NCBI GenBank assembly: GCA_030706685.1 | Contig: JAUZOA010000066.1 | Coordinates: 1 to 33,296, forward strand | Direction of reading: 5' to 3' | DNA from: Bacteroidota bacterium | GTDB taxonomy: Bacteria; Bacteroidota; Bacteroidia; Chitinophagales; Chitinophagaceae | DNA length: 33,296 bases | In this document: piece after piece, positions 8,031-17,476 of the stretch | Layout: every line of letters begins with the position of its first letter | Numbering within the stretch: position 1 is the stretch's first letter | The notes under the pieces: model-generated | Database searches by the model: none | What the model was told of the DNA's origin: nothing | The model's input: the letters and a program-made list of their open reading frames with translations, nothing else | Position numbers and translations under genes: made by a program

Positions 8031-9311
8031 CTATGCCGTATTTCCAAAAAACAAATAGGCCATGGCTATCGCTGTAATAATACCCACGAGGTCTGCCAGC
8101 AACATGGCCCCGATAGAATACCTTGTATTTTTAACGGCTACCGCGCCAAAATAAATGGCTACCACGTAAAAAGTAGAATCGGATGAACCCTGCATAATAC
8201 TGGATAATCTTCCGGCAAAAGAATCAGCGCCATAAGTAGTCATGGTGCTGACCATCATTCCTCTCGCGCCACTGGCGCTTAATGGTCGTACCAGTGCGGT
8301 GGGCAAACCTTCCACAAATCTTGTATCTGCGCCTAACCAGTGAAAAAAGTTTTTCATACCCATAATGATCACATCAAAGGTGCCGCTTGTCCGCAACATA
8401 CTAATCGCTACAAGCATACCTACCAGGTAGGGAATAATTTTTACGGCCGTTTCAAATCCACCCTTTGCACCGGTTACAAACGCGTCAAAGATGTCTATCT
8501 TTTTATAGACCGCGCCCAATATAATTAAAAGGAAGATCAATAATATCAGCCCGTTGCTTAATAACCCGGAAAAAGATTGCAATCCTTTCGCGTCCAGGGA
8601 AACCAGGTACAATACCAACGATACAATTAAAGCGGATATCCCCAATACCCAGAAGAGAATAACAGGCTGGAACAAGTTGATCTTTTGTTTGAACGAAACG
8701 ATACACATAGCCGCCAGCGTGGCTACAAACGTAACAATCATGCAGGGGATAAATATATCTGTAGGGTTCGCTGAATTAGCCGAAGCCCTTATTGCGATAA
8801 TACTAACAGGGATCAATGTAGGTCCGCAGGCATGTAAACAAAGAAACATGATCTGCGCATTGGAGGCAACTCCCTTATTCGGATTAATTTCTTCCAGGCT
8901 TTCCATTGTCTTCAATCCAAAAGGAGTAGCGGCATTGTCCAGGCCTAATAAATTGGCTGAAAAATTCATCATCATATGCCCCATAGCCGGGTGTCCTTTT
9001 GGAATATCAGGGAACAATTTCGTAAAGAAAGGGCCAACGATCCGGGATAATAACCTGATACCCCCGGCCTGTTCGGCAATAGTCATAAAACCCATAAACA
9101 GGGCCATAATGCCTACCAGCTTAAGGGCGATATTTACAGACGTCCAGCAGGTTTCAATAATGCCATCAATCTTTAACGGGTTGGCAGGATCATCCGCCTT
9201 ACCCACTACCATCCAGTTAAAAATTTCATGATTGCCTAAAAAGAAGCACTTTATCGAAGCGACAATAATAGCCACGATAATGAAGGCGGCCCATATCCTG
9301 CTTAATGCCAT
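8031..9311 (-). CDS. SpmA-SpmB fusion, nucleoside-recognition (Gate) domain membrane protein
   Basis: This 426-residue polytopic inner-membrane protein looks like SpmA (N-terminal ~200 residues) fused to SpmB (C-terminal ~190). The SpmA half has NLLGLDNAATPFGLKTMESL and then ASNAQIMFLCLHACGPTLIP. The SpmB half has the GAKGGFETAVKIIPYLVGML region, LPTALVRPLSASGARGMM and IMQGSSDSTFYVVAIYFGAV. Both halves belong to the nucleoside-recognition/Gate family. In sporeformers SpmA and SpmB are separate and needed for spore core dehydration. The fused form is common in non-sporulating Bacteroidota, where its substrate is unknown. The ATG at 9311 opens directly onto the first membrane segment. It is convergent with the SusCD cluster. 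Confidence 0.88.
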   Translation of the reverse strand: MALSRIWAAFIIVAIIVASIKCFFLGNHEIFNWMVVGKADDPANPLKIDGIIETCWTSVNIALKLVGIMALFMGFMTIAEQAGGIRLLSRIVGPFFTKLFPDIPKGHPAMGHMMMNFSANLLGLDNAATPFGLKTMESLEEINPNKGVASNAQIMFLCLHACGPTLIPVSIIAIRASANSANPTDIFIPCMIVTFVATLAAMCIVSFKQKINLFQPVILFWVLGISALIVSLVLYLVSLDAKGLQSFSGLLSNGLILLIFLLIILGAVYKKIDIFDAFVTGAKGGFETAVKIIPYLVGMLVAISMLRTSGTFDVIIMGMKNFFHWLGADTRFVEGLPTALVRPLSASGARGMMVSTMTTYGADSFAGRLSSIMQGSSDSTFYVVAIYFGAVAVKNTRYSIGAMLLADLVGIITAIAMAYLFFGNTA

Positions 9312-9760
9312 AGGTGATGGTTAATTTAATACTGAAGATTGAAGATTTTTCCCGAATCACCAAAATCAGCTTTACACAAGCAGTACTCCGTTCCGGGATT
9401 GAAAGAAACCTGCTTTGGCCATAGCAGTCATTTGGGGCGCATTCATGCGGGGGAGCAGGAAGATAATATAGTTGATACGGTGTAGTAGCGGGTGGGTAGC
9501 GCCGTAGTACCATGCCTCTGGTTGGGTTACTGCGCTTTTACTGCGCTTCTGAAAAGAGTGCTCCGGACAGTTTACCGGGATCCGGCGCACAGGCAAGGAG
9601 ACAAATAATATGGAAGATAAATAACGATCTCCTTGTTTTATTTATACTTCTGATTTAACACTTATAAAAGATAAAACCATCAGTGAGCAGGCATTTTTTT
9701 ATACGGGGGTTCACTGTAAAACACCTGCATAATTCACTTCCCTCCTATCTTTTCAAACCT
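9312..9760. other. Intergenic stretch between spmAB and the ychF promoter, no gene seen
   Basis: Two short overlapping minus-strand frames (9226-9513 and 9372-9596) are Arg/Pro/His-rich, have no domain-like features, and one overlaps the spmAB 5' end, so I do not call them. A small tandem duplication of ttactgcgctt lies at about 9528-9549. I see no tRNA or strong hairpin. Leader sequences of the two divergent genes must lie here. Confidence 0.6.
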
Positions 9761-9768
9761 TATCTTTG
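9761..9768 (+). promoter_or_regulatory. Bacteroidota -7 promoter element for ychF
   Basis: TATCTTTG matches the TAnnTTTG -7 consensus of Bacteroidota sigma-ABfr exactly. It would place the transcript start near 9775, giving a leader of roughly 65 nt before the ychF ATG at 9841. No clear -33 TTTG is seen at the usual ~19-nt spacing, so this is a one-element match. Confidence 0.55.
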
Positions 9769-9840
9769 CGCCTCAAAAAATGCTAACAGGCAGAAGAAAT
9801 CAGCAATATTTAACTATTCAATCTTAAATTATAAATAATA

Positions 9841-10938
9841 ATGGCTTTGCAGGCAGGAATTGTCGGGTTACCGAATGTGGGCAAATCAACTTTATTCAAC
9901 GCAGTAAGCAGCAGCGCTAAGGCACAGGCGAGCAATTATCGCTTTTGCACTATCGATCCCAACGTGGGCCTGGTGGATGTGCCTGACCCAAGATTGAATA
10001 AACTGGCGGAACTGGTGGTGCCCAACCGCGTTGTTCCAACGCAGATTGAGATAGTTGATATCGCGGGTTTGGTGCGGGGCGCCAGCAAGGGCGAAGGTCT
10101 TGGAAATAAATTTTTAGCGAATATCCGCGAAGTAGACGCCATCATCCACGTGATCCGCTGCTTTGAAGATGAGAATATATTGAGAGAAGAAGGAGCGATC
10201 AACCCCGTAAGCGATAAAGAAATTATAGATACAGAACTGCAATTGAAAGATCTTGAAAGCGTAGAGAAAAAGATCCAGAAAACTGAAAAACAGGCGCGCA
10301 TTGACCCCAAGCTAAAATCAGAACTGGATGTGCTGCTCCGCTGTAAAGAACACCTGGATAAAGGGAAAAGTATCCGGGAATTGAAATTATCCAAAGAAGA
10401 AAAAACAGCTATTGCTGATCTCTTTCTCCTGACCGACAAACCCGTTCTTTACGTAGCCAACGTAGATGAAGCTTCCATGCATACAGGCAATAAATATTCA
10501 GAAATATTGAAGGAAGCAGTGAAAAATGAAAAAGCGGAAGTCATTATCATGAATAACTCTATTGAAGAACAAATCGCCGGGATGGACAACCCGGATGACA
10601 AGCAACTCTTCATGGAAGAATATAAAATGACGGAGCCGGCCCTGGATCGTCTTATTCATTCTGCTTACAGGCTTCTAAACTTATATACTTATTTCACCGC
10701 CGGCGTTCAGGAAGTAAGGGCCTGGACCATCCACCAGGGATGGAAAGCGCCACAGGCGGCCGGCGTTATTCATACTGATTTTGAAAAAGGGTTTATCAAA
10801 GCTGAAGTAATCAGCTATGACGATTTTGTTCGCTATGGATCAGAAGCTGCCTGCCGCGAAGCAGGAAAACTCAGGATTGAAGGAAAGGAGTATATCGTGA
10901 AAGATGGGGACATTATGCATTTCAGGTTTAATGTGTAG
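9841..10938 (+). CDS. ychF: Ribosome-binding ATPase YchF (Obg-family)
   Basis: This 365-residue cytoplasmic P-loop NTPase has the full YchF layout. The P-loop GLPNVGKST is at 9-17, the switch I region FCTIDPN at ~36-42, and the G3 region is DIAGLVRGASKGEGLG. The G4 position reads NVDE (~201) instead of NKxD, the change that gives YchF its ATP preference. A helical coiled-coil insert spans ~130-190. The C-terminal TGS-like domain (~280-362) includes NLYTYFTAGVQEVRAWTI, the GVIHTDFEKGFIKAEV region and KDGDIMHFRFNV. Length is exactly that of the family. YchF binds ribosomes and is linked to oxidative-stress responses and translation. It appears monocistronic, with a -7 element at 9761. Upstream sequence in this frame carries no other plausible start. 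Confidence 0.97.
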   Translation: MALQAGIVGLPNVGKSTLFNAVSSSAKAQASNYRFCTIDPNVGLVDVPDPRLNKLAELVVPNRVVPTQIEIVDIAGLVRGASKGEGLGNKFLANIREVDAIIHVIRCFEDENILREEGAINPVSDKEIIDTELQLKDLESVEKKIQKTEKQARIDPKLKSELDVLLRCKEHLDKGKSIRELKLSKEEKTAIADLFLLTDKPVLYVANVDEASMHTGNKYSEILKEAVKNEKAEVIIMNNSIEEQIAGMDNPDDKQLFMEEYKMTEPALDRLIHSAYRLLNLYTYFTAGVQEVRAWTIHQGWKAPQAAGVIHTDFEKGFIKAEVISYDDFVRYGSEAACREAGKLRIEGKEYIVKDGDIMHFRFNV

Positions 10939-10965
10939 AGCCCCTGTCCCCCTTTGAGCCTTGTC

Positions 10966-13900
10966 TTAAAACAATGCCGTTATCGAAGCTCTTCCAATAT
11001 GCACTGTCCTGGATGCCCCCGGCTTTCTTCCATCATATTGAAAATTCAGCTCGAGATTATTCAGCAGTCTTTTCGTGAACGTAAGTGTCCAGAGATAATT
11101 TTTGCCGGGTAATAACCCATCCAGCATGATATAGCTAACCGTAGTGGTGGCGCCGGTCGCGGATTTGAAATCAATATTATTAAAAGTGAACTTAGCTGTT
11201 ATCGAGCTATTCTGAAGTACATTGTATTTCGACTCGATGTTGACAGAATTGGAAATTGATTTTTCACCACCATATACCGGCTGGTTTTTTTTATTCTCCA
11301 GTTTATACCCCGTAACGAGCCTGAATGAAGTACCCCGGATGAAAGATAAAACCGGCTCAATACTATAAATGTTTAACTGGTAATTGCGGTTATCAAATTG
11401 CGCATTCGGTGTATATAAGGCATTGGCGCCTTTACGGCCATTTATATTCAGGGAAACAGACCGGCTCATGTTCCAGCGAAACTTCGCCATCCAATCATTT
11501 ATTTTCCTGCTTTCATAGCCATAGGTGAGTAACGATTTACCGCTGGAACGATTATTACTCAAATCCATGCCCCACTTACTGCTGAAACGGTTAAAAGAAA
11601 TAGTATTGATCAGCGCGGTATTCAGTGTGATCAGCGCGGTATCATTGATGTTATAATTAAAAGGGTTAAACTCAAAATCGCCTTTAGCCACAGACTTTTT
11701 ATTGACCTGTAACGAAGTACTTACATTGAATTTCGAAACGAATTTTTTAAACCCGCCCAGGTTGGGAGCATTTAACACAGCCCGGGGATTAAGATCAAAA
11801 CGATAATTAAACGTGACATAATTCGCTTTCACAAACTGGTTGGTCGGTGTAAATATGCGGATAAATTTTGCCTGGTCCGGGAAAGCTGCGAGCTCAAATT
11901 CATTTAATTGCTGTATGCCGTCGTTATTGTAATCTATCCAGGCATATTGACCTGTACCAGCGGGTACTTCGAGATAGGCAAAATCCCTTTTTTGTTCCTG
12001 GCCGGCACCCACTTCGTACAGGATATTGCCAATAACCAATCCTTTCCATTCAGTCATTTCATACTCGGCGCGGCCAAGAATTGTTTCATCGGGTTGTTGG
12101 TTGGATACAGTTGTATTGGATACGGTCAATTTACGGAACGTGGCATCCAGAAAGAATTTTCGTTTTTCGTTGGCGAGCAATTCGGTTTTCAAATTGAGGT
12201 TATAACTCCTGTCGCCATGAAAAAATTCTTTTCCGCCCGGGTATTTATATTTATCGGCCCGGGTATAAAAATTGATACCATACCTGTTTTTCTTTCTTTC
12301 ATCCGATTTCAGGTAAACGGTATAGGTATCAAAAGAAAAAGCATTGGCGGTAAGGGTATCAGCAGATTTATCTGTTGTTTTATTTTGCTCCAATGAATAG
12401 CGTAAACCGACCCGCCAGTAATTCAGTTTCTTCAATTGTTTGCTGAAATCAATCGTAGGCCGGAAGAAAGTCCCTTTGCCTATCGCCGTACTGAAATTGG
12501 TGATCGTAAGATCATTATTAAATTGCCAGCCTTTCCAGCCCAACACCTGTGTTACAGTGTTTTGAAAACCATTGTAATTATCACTCCGGTGGTAATGGGT
12601 AAACCCGTAGTTCAAAGAGTTTCTTTTATTATTGGCAAGCCCTGCTCCGAGCCGGATGATATTTTCCGTCGCGGGCTGAAATAATACCGGCAGACCCCAG
12701 TCGCGTGAAAACTCAACGGTTCGCAATCTTTCCAATGGCTTGAATTTGTCCTGCACAAATTCATAATCCAGCGATGTATTCAGGCGCAGGCCGTTTTTGA
12801 CAGCAAGCGGCTTTGTATTATTCAATTGAAATTTTGTGGCCCATCCCCGGTCATCGCCATTATTTATTTTTGAGAACGTATTGACATCATTATTGCTCAT
12901 CGCCACTTCCGTCTTCAATAACGTATTTTTATCGATAGCATAATCCACTCCCAGGTTGAGCAACTGCTGTTTTTTCGGCGTCACCAATACGACAACCGGT
13001 TCATAATTGCCCTGCTTTATTCCTGCTACAGGCATTACGAACTTAAATACTTTCCCGTTGGCGCCGTTAAAATCTGAAACATAATTGCCGTTGCCTTGTC
13101 CCACATCCGTAAAAGCGAGATTGTATTTGGCAAGATTCGGATCGGAAGAATATTGATAAATGGAATCAATGCCCGGAGCGGGATTATAGATCTTCTCGTA
13201 TAAAATTTTACCGGCCGCAAATGTGTCCAGCACCGCTGAGGGGTAAAGGGCCCGTTGAATACTATCACCAATAGTTGACAGGAATTGCTTTTGCTGGTTA
13301 TCGAGCACCTGGTTGATCGAAGAATTTTTCGCATCGCTGTTATTAAAAATACCAAACCTCAGTTTTAATTTCTTCCCGAAATCAAACTCCTGCGATAAAT
13401 ACAGGTTAGCGTTGAGATAATTCCGGTCGGCATATTCAAATTCCACTTGTATGCGACTGTCCTTGGTAATCATTCTTTTGGGGGTGAAAGTGATCTCGGC
13501 GGTATTGTAATTGATCACATAATCCTGGTCCTCGCCGCGTTGAAGTAGCTGGCCATCGAGGAAAACCCGTTCTGTATTTGCCAATACAATAAAAAAAACC
13601 TCGTTATTAGCCCCTTTGAGCCGGTATGGGCCCTGGTTCCCTTCCAGCGCATCCAGGATATTACGGGTGAATTTTCCCTTGGCAATAGAGCCGCTCGCCA
13701 GTGTCTTTGAAATAGTATTCTTTGAAATGCGATTGCTGGTCTGAAAAGATACTCCTTGTAATCGTTTATAGAAATTAAGGAAATAGCTCTGATCCTGGCG
13801 CAGGTCAATATCTCCAAGATTGAGTTGCCAGTTGTGCTGTTTGAATTGCAGGTACACCTGGTCAAATTCATTTAATTGTTGTGTAGTACCATCCGGCTGG

Positions 13901-14484
13901 ATAGGGATGTTATTATCCGTGATCGCAGCCTGCACCTCGATGCTGTCGCCCAGCATGCCGCTTAGCTGGAGGTTTAATACTGAATTTAGCACCGCATCCT
14001 GGCTATTGCCAAAAGCGATCTGGCGCCCAAAACTTCCTTCAGCTTTAATAGTGCCGAAATTGAAAATCCCTTTTTGAGATTCGGTTAGCTCATTATTGAA
14101 CTCATAAGGTTTGAGCGACATATTATTCATGATACTGTCGTAGCTGATATGCTGCGCAACAGGATTCAATTTGTATGGAAATACCCGGTAACTCATGGTA
14201 ACACTATCGGCCGAAGGTTTTTTAATCCAGTATAAAACTGCATTAGCAAAATCCAGGCGGTAGTCCCCGGTGGGAATGTTCCTGACAATAAAAGTATTGG
14301 GGATAATACTGATTGTATCAATTCGTAAACTATCGGCTGATACCTTGAAAACCCTTTGGCGGAAATTAGAGGATGTCTTATTTGAAATGGGAATTTGAGC
14401 ACTGCCCCAAAGGGATAACAGTACGGATAAAAGGAATAGTGATATTGGTCGCAAATCCCTCAAAAGCAGCGGGTTTATTCTCAA
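10966..14484 (-). CDS. Large outer-membrane beta-barrel protein, unknown role
   Basis: This 1172-residue exported protein has a signal peptide with cleavage near GSAQ (residue ~30). There is no TonB plug, PKD or sorting domain. Residues ~35-115 form a beta-rich N-terminal domain. Around 150-235 lies SFGRQIAFGNSQDAVLN, then ITDNNIPIQPDGTTQQLNEF, and then QVYLQFKQHNWQLNLGDIDL. Around 295-360 is VFLDGQLLQRGEDQDYVINY, followed by AEITFTPKRMITKDSRIQVEFEY in two parts. The rest is alternating strands ending in RASITALF with a terminal Phe. From memory these motifs resemble parts of SprA-like giant Bacteroidota barrels, but the protein is about half the size of SprA and I cannot name it. The start is a TTG at 14484, chosen because it begins the signal sequence and lies ~23 nt after the predicted transcript start. 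It is convergent with ychF and divergent from 14572. Confidence 0.82.
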   Translation of the reverse strand: MRINPLLLRDLRPISLFLLSVLLSLWGSAQIPISNKTSSNFRQRVFKVSADSLRIDTISIIPNTFIVRNIPTGDYRLDFANAVLYWIKKPSADSVTMSYRVFPYKLNPVAQHISYDSIMNNMSLKPYEFNNELTESQKGIFNFGTIKAEGSFGRQIAFGNSQDAVLNSVLNLQLSGMLGDSIEVQAAITDNNIPIQPDGTTQQLNEFDQVYLQFKQHNWQLNLGDIDLRQDQSYFLNFYKRLQGVSFQTSNRISKNTISKTLASGSIAKGKFTRNILDALEGNQGPYRLKGANNEVFFIVLANTERVFLDGQLLQRGEDQDYVINYNTAEITFTPKRMITKDSRIQVEFEYADRNYLNANLYLSQEFDFGKKLKLRFGIFNNSDAKNSSINQVLDNQQKQFLSTIGDSIQRALYPSAVLDTFAAGKILYEKIYNPAPGIDSIYQYSSDPNLAKYNLAFTDVGQGNGNYVSDFNGANGKVFKFVMPVAGIKQGNYEPVVVLVTPKKQQLLNLGVDYAIDKNTLLKTEVAMSNNDVNTFSKINNGDDRGWATKFQLNNTKPLAVKNGLRLNTSLDYEFVQDKFKPLERLRTVEFSRDWGLPVLFQPATENIIRLGAGLANNKRNSLNYGFTHYHRSDNYNGFQNTVTQVLGWKGWQFNNDLTITNFSTAIGKGTFFRPTIDFSKQLKKLNYWRVGLRYSLEQNKTTDKSADTLTANAFSFDTYTVYLKSDERKKNRYGINFYTRADKYKYPGGKEFFHGDRSYNLNLKTELLANEKRKFFLDATFRKLTVSNTTVSNQQPDETILGRAEYEMTEWKGLVIGNILYEVGAGQEQKRDFAYLEVPAGTGQYAWIDYNNDGIQQLNEFELAAFPDQAKFIRIFTPTNQFVKANYVTFNYRFDLNPRAVLNAPNLGGFKKFVSKFNVSTSLQVNKKSVAKGDFEFNPFNYNINDTALITLNTALINTISFNRFSSKWGMDLSNNRSSGKSLLTYGYESRKINDWMAKFRWNMSRSVSLNINGRKGANALYTPNAQFDNRNYQLNIYSIEPVLSFIRGTSFRLVTGYKLENKKNQPVYGGEKSISNSVNIESKYNVLQNSSITAKFTFNNIDFKSATGATTTVSYIMLDGLLPGKNYLWTLTFTKRLLNNLELNFQYDGRKPGASRTVHIGRASITALF

Positions 14485-14513
14485 AATCGTAAAATTCGCC
14501 TTTTTTATTGCCT

Positions 14514-14521
14514 CAAAATTA
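14514..14521 (-). promoter_or_regulatory. -7 promoter element for the 10966-14484 barrel gene
   Basis: On the minus strand the sequence reads TAATTTTG, an exact TAnnTTTG match. It predicts a transcript start near 14507 and a leader of about 23 nt, and so supports the TTG start at 14484. No good -33 element is seen. Confidence 0.5.
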
Positions 14522-14571
14522 TTAACCCCTGTTAATTATAGAAAAAAGGGGCAAATTTGAAGCAATAAGCT

Positions 14572-15135
14572 ATGAAAAAGACTCCTATTGTCATTTTAGT
14601 CTCTTGTTTTGCAGCGATTCAGCTACCGGCACAGAGTGGTTCTTCCATTCCATCTCCGGAGATAAAAGGAAAAAACAATGCCGTTTCTTTTGGAGCTATT
14701 CTGCCGATTGGTGAGTTTTCCCGGACACATTTTGCAGGAGTTGCTGTCAATTACTCATGGAGCCATCATCGCTTTGGACAAACGGGTAATCAACCCGGGA
14801 AATTGATCGATTTCCTGGCTGACGGCGGTATGAATTACTATTTTGGCAAAAATGAAACGGTAGCCGGGTATAAATATAAATATGGGGGATATATTTACCT
14901 TCATGCCTTTGGCGGAGCTATTTATAATTTTTCTAAAAAAGGGAATATTGCTTTGACAGGCGGGCCTGGTATGGGAATTTACAAAGGCGGTCATGATTGG
15001 GGATTGGGAGCAAGCCTCAGTGGCAGTTATTATGTTGGTACTGCCATTGCTTTTACACCCGAAATCGTTTTTTTTAAACATAATGAAGCTGCTGCACTAT
15101 GGTCCGGTGGCATACGGGCTGCCTATATGTTTTGA
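14572..15135 (+). CDS. Small secreted outer-membrane barrel-like protein
   Basis: This 187-residue protein begins with a signal peptide (MKKTPIVILVSCFAAIQLPAQ, cleavage near 21). The mature part is Gly- and Tyr-rich with alternating strands such as NAVSFGAILPIGEF, FADGGMNYYF-like and GGYIYLHAFGGAIYNF. It ends in GIRAAYMF with terminal Phe, the signature of a small outer-membrane barrel. There are no Cys in the mature part and no catalytic motif. It is divergent from the large barrel gene, with 87 bp between the two start codons, so the two may share control. The function is unknown. Confidence 0.78.
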   Translation: MKKTPIVILVSCFAAIQLPAQSGSSIPSPEIKGKNNAVSFGAILPIGEFSRTHFAGVAVNYSWSHHRFGQTGNQPGKLIDFLADGGMNYYFGKNETVAGYKYKYGGYIYLHAFGGAIYNFSKKGNIALTGGPGMGIYKGGHDWGLGASLSGSYYVGTAIAFTPEIVFFKHNEAAALWSGGIRAAYMF

Positions 15136-15290
15136 ATTTTTGTAAGTAATTTCATACCAGTGGAAATAAATGAATAAACTTATTGTAATAAATCCATTCC
15201 TGCTGATTGATCAAGGTGACTAATTGGGAAAGACGGCTTAATTTGTAAACATAAAGCTGCCTGATTGAATATTGACTAATGATTAGGTGC

Positions 15291-17426
15291 ATGAGAAAAC
15301 TGTTCGTCTTTATTTTACTTAGTGTATTGTTGCTGCCCGGCCGCGCTCAGCGGAATAATATCTGGTATTTTGGCGAACAGGCCGGGCTTGACTTTAATGC
15401 AAACAATACTAATAATCCTGTACCGGTAGCCCTTACCAACAGTGCTATGATTACACAGGAAGGATGCAGCAGCATTTGCGACAACAATGGAGCGCTTCTT
15501 TTTTATTCGAACGGGGTTGATGTCTTTAACCGTAATCACCAGGTAATGCTGAATGGCAGTGGTTTAAAAGGGCATATCTCTGCAGTGCAAAGCTGTATCA
15601 TCGTTCCTCATCCCGGCGATAATAACTTGTATTATATTTTTACGACAGACGCATTCGAAAATTCCTGGGCAAACGGGTATTGCTATTCCATAGTTGATAT
15701 GAGAGGTGATAATGGAAATGGTGAAGTGGTTTCGAAAAACAACCTTTTATGGCCTTCCTGCAGCGAAAGACTAACCGCTGCCAGGCATGCTAATGGTAAT
15801 GATGTATGGATTATTACCAATGATAACAATTCAAATACTTTCAGGGCCTGGTTACTGAATTGTAATGGTCTTCAAACCACGCCGGTTGTATCCAATGCCG
15901 GTGTCGTGCTTAACCAGCACAGGTTCACCAATGTAGGAATGATGAAAGTCAGCCCGGATGGAAAACAACTTTGCCAGACCCATTACCCACAACTCGACCT
16001 TGCCGAAAACGGGTCTAATTTCTTTCAATTATTTGATTTTGATAACAACACAGGTATCATCTCTAATGCGAAACAAATAAGCGAACCCAACTTTGCTTAT
16101 TTTGCCTGCGAGTTCTCTCCCAACTCTTCGTTGCTCTATGTAATTCATTTTTTCCAGGATACGATTGACCAGTTTCAGTCAAAACTCCCGGGTATACCGG
16201 CGATACTTGCGTCAAAATATTCATTCAAGACCATCAATCAATATAATGGAATTCAATTGGCGCCTGATGGAAAAATTTATCTTGGCCGCCAGTCATCGGG
16301 TATGGCGGCCATCAACAACCCTGATATTCCGGGAACAGGCTGCAATTTCATCAGCAACCAGCTCAACCTGAATGGCAAGCGGGCAGGTCTCGGACTTCCC
16401 GGCTTTATTAATGATGTTTCATCCGACCCCTTCAATAATTTTAACTACCAGGTGCTGGATAGTTGTTCGGGGACTGTACAGTTCAATGGCGTCACGCAAT
16501 TACAGGGAAATGTGCTATGGCAATGGGATTTTGGAGATGGCGCTAGTTCTTCCCTCCAAAACCCGGTTCACCAGTTTACCCCGGCGCAACAGGTATATGT
16601 TGTTAAGCTATCAGTAAGCAATAATATACTCTGCACAAGAAATTTTGAAAAAATAAAACAGGTAAAGCCAAGTGGCATTGTAAACGAAATTGATTTCCAG
16701 TTTTCAATTTCCTGTGATACGGTTCACCTGGTCAATACAACAACGGACCTCGCTAATTCCATAGGTCAATTTACCTGGGACTTTGGCGATGGCGCTTCAT
16801 CCAATGAAATTTCCCCAACACATATATATGCTGCCGGCAGCTATACTATTCAACTTACTTTGACCACTCCTACACCCTGCCTCAATAAAACAATAAGCCA
16901 TCCAATAAATATCAGCACATTTACGATACAGGCCCCGCCCGACCAGTCTGTATTAGTAGGAAGATCGGTACAGCTCGTCGCTACAGGGCCTCCCGGCACT
17001 ACTTACCGATGGTCACCTTTTACGGCTCTCAGCAGCGCGACTATTCAGGACCCGGTCGCTTCGCCGGTGGATGATATTGTTTATACAGTAACCGGTACTT
17101 ATCACGGCTGCGATCATGAAGATTCTGTTCTTATTCATGTAGTGCAGCTCGATGATTTTTATGTGCCGAGCGCTTTTACTCCCAATGGGGATGGAAAGAA
17201 TGACGATATCAAACCTTTCTATGGGACAAAATTCATTCTCCAGGAGTTTGCAATCTTTAATCGCATGGGGCAAAAGGTTTTTTCTACCAACCGGCGTGGG
17301 AAAGGCTGGGATGGAACAGTAGCAGGGCGGTCACAAAATGCCGACGGCTATGTCTGGATCATCAAAGCAAAAGATAACAACGGGAAGGCGGTTGTAAGAA
17401 AAGGGATATTTACCTTAATACGCTAA
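15291..17426 (+). CDS. Secreted PKD protein with CHU_C (T9SS type B) sorting domain
   Basis: This 711-residue exported protein begins with signal peptide MRKLFVFILLSVLLLPGRAQ. Residues ~20-390 form an N-terminal region that looks like a beta-propeller (NIWYFGEQAGLDFN, CDNNGALLFYSNGVDVFN, MMKVSPDGKQLC, LAPDGKIYLGR). Two PKD domains follow, each with WDFGDGAS, at ~403 and ~493. At ~620-711 comes the C-terminal gliding-associated domain, FYVPSAFTPNGDGKNDDI, then FNRMGQKVFST and GWDGT. CHU_C domains direct type IX secretion and surface attachment. A start four codons earlier (15279) is possible, but it spoils the signal peptide. It is a probable adhesin or surface-matrix protein. Its partner PorP-type protein, which is often adjacent, is absent here. 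Confidence 0.9.
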   Translation: MRKLFVFILLSVLLLPGRAQRNNIWYFGEQAGLDFNANNTNNPVPVALTNSAMITQEGCSSICDNNGALLFYSNGVDVFNRNHQVMLNGSGLKGHISAVQSCIIVPHPGDNNLYYIFTTDAFENSWANGYCYSIVDMRGDNGNGEVVSKNNLLWPSCSERLTAARHANGNDVWIITNDNNSNTFRAWLLNCNGLQTTPVVSNAGVVLNQHRFTNVGMMKVSPDGKQLCQTHYPQLDLAENGSNFFQLFDFDNNTGIISNAKQISEPNFAYFACEFSPNSSLLYVIHFFQDTIDQFQSKLPGIPAILASKYSFKTINQYNGIQLAPDGKIYLGRQSSGMAAINNPDIPGTGCNFISNQLNLNGKRAGLGLPGFINDVSSDPFNNFNYQVLDSCSGTVQFNGVTQLQGNVLWQWDFGDGASSSLQNPVHQFTPAQQVYVVKLSVSNNILCTRNFEKIKQVKPSGIVNEIDFQFSISCDTVHLVNTTTDLANSIGQFTWDFGDGASSNEISPTHIYAAGSYTIQLTLTTPTPCLNKTISHPINISTFTIQAPPDQSVLVGRSVQLVATGPPGTTYRWSPFTALSSATIQDPVASPVDDIVYTVTGTYHGCDHEDSVLIHVVQLDDFYVPSAFTPNGDGKNDDIKPFYGTKFILQEFAIFNRMGQKVFSTNRRGKGWDGTVAGRSQNADGYVWIIKAKDNNGKAVVRKGIFTLIR

Positions 17427-17476
17427 GTATACCAATTACCAATCCCCTGGTCAGGCTTTTATACCGCCTTTCTCTT

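Noticed and set aside
8554-9231. 225-codon open frame on the plus strand
   Set aside because: It is antisense to the convincing SpmAB gene, has no domain-like features, and is a by-product of codon use on the opposite strand.
9226-9596. Two short minus-strand frames upstream of spmAB
   Set aside because: Low-complexity basic translations; one overlaps the spmAB start out of frame, and there is no promoter or domain evidence.
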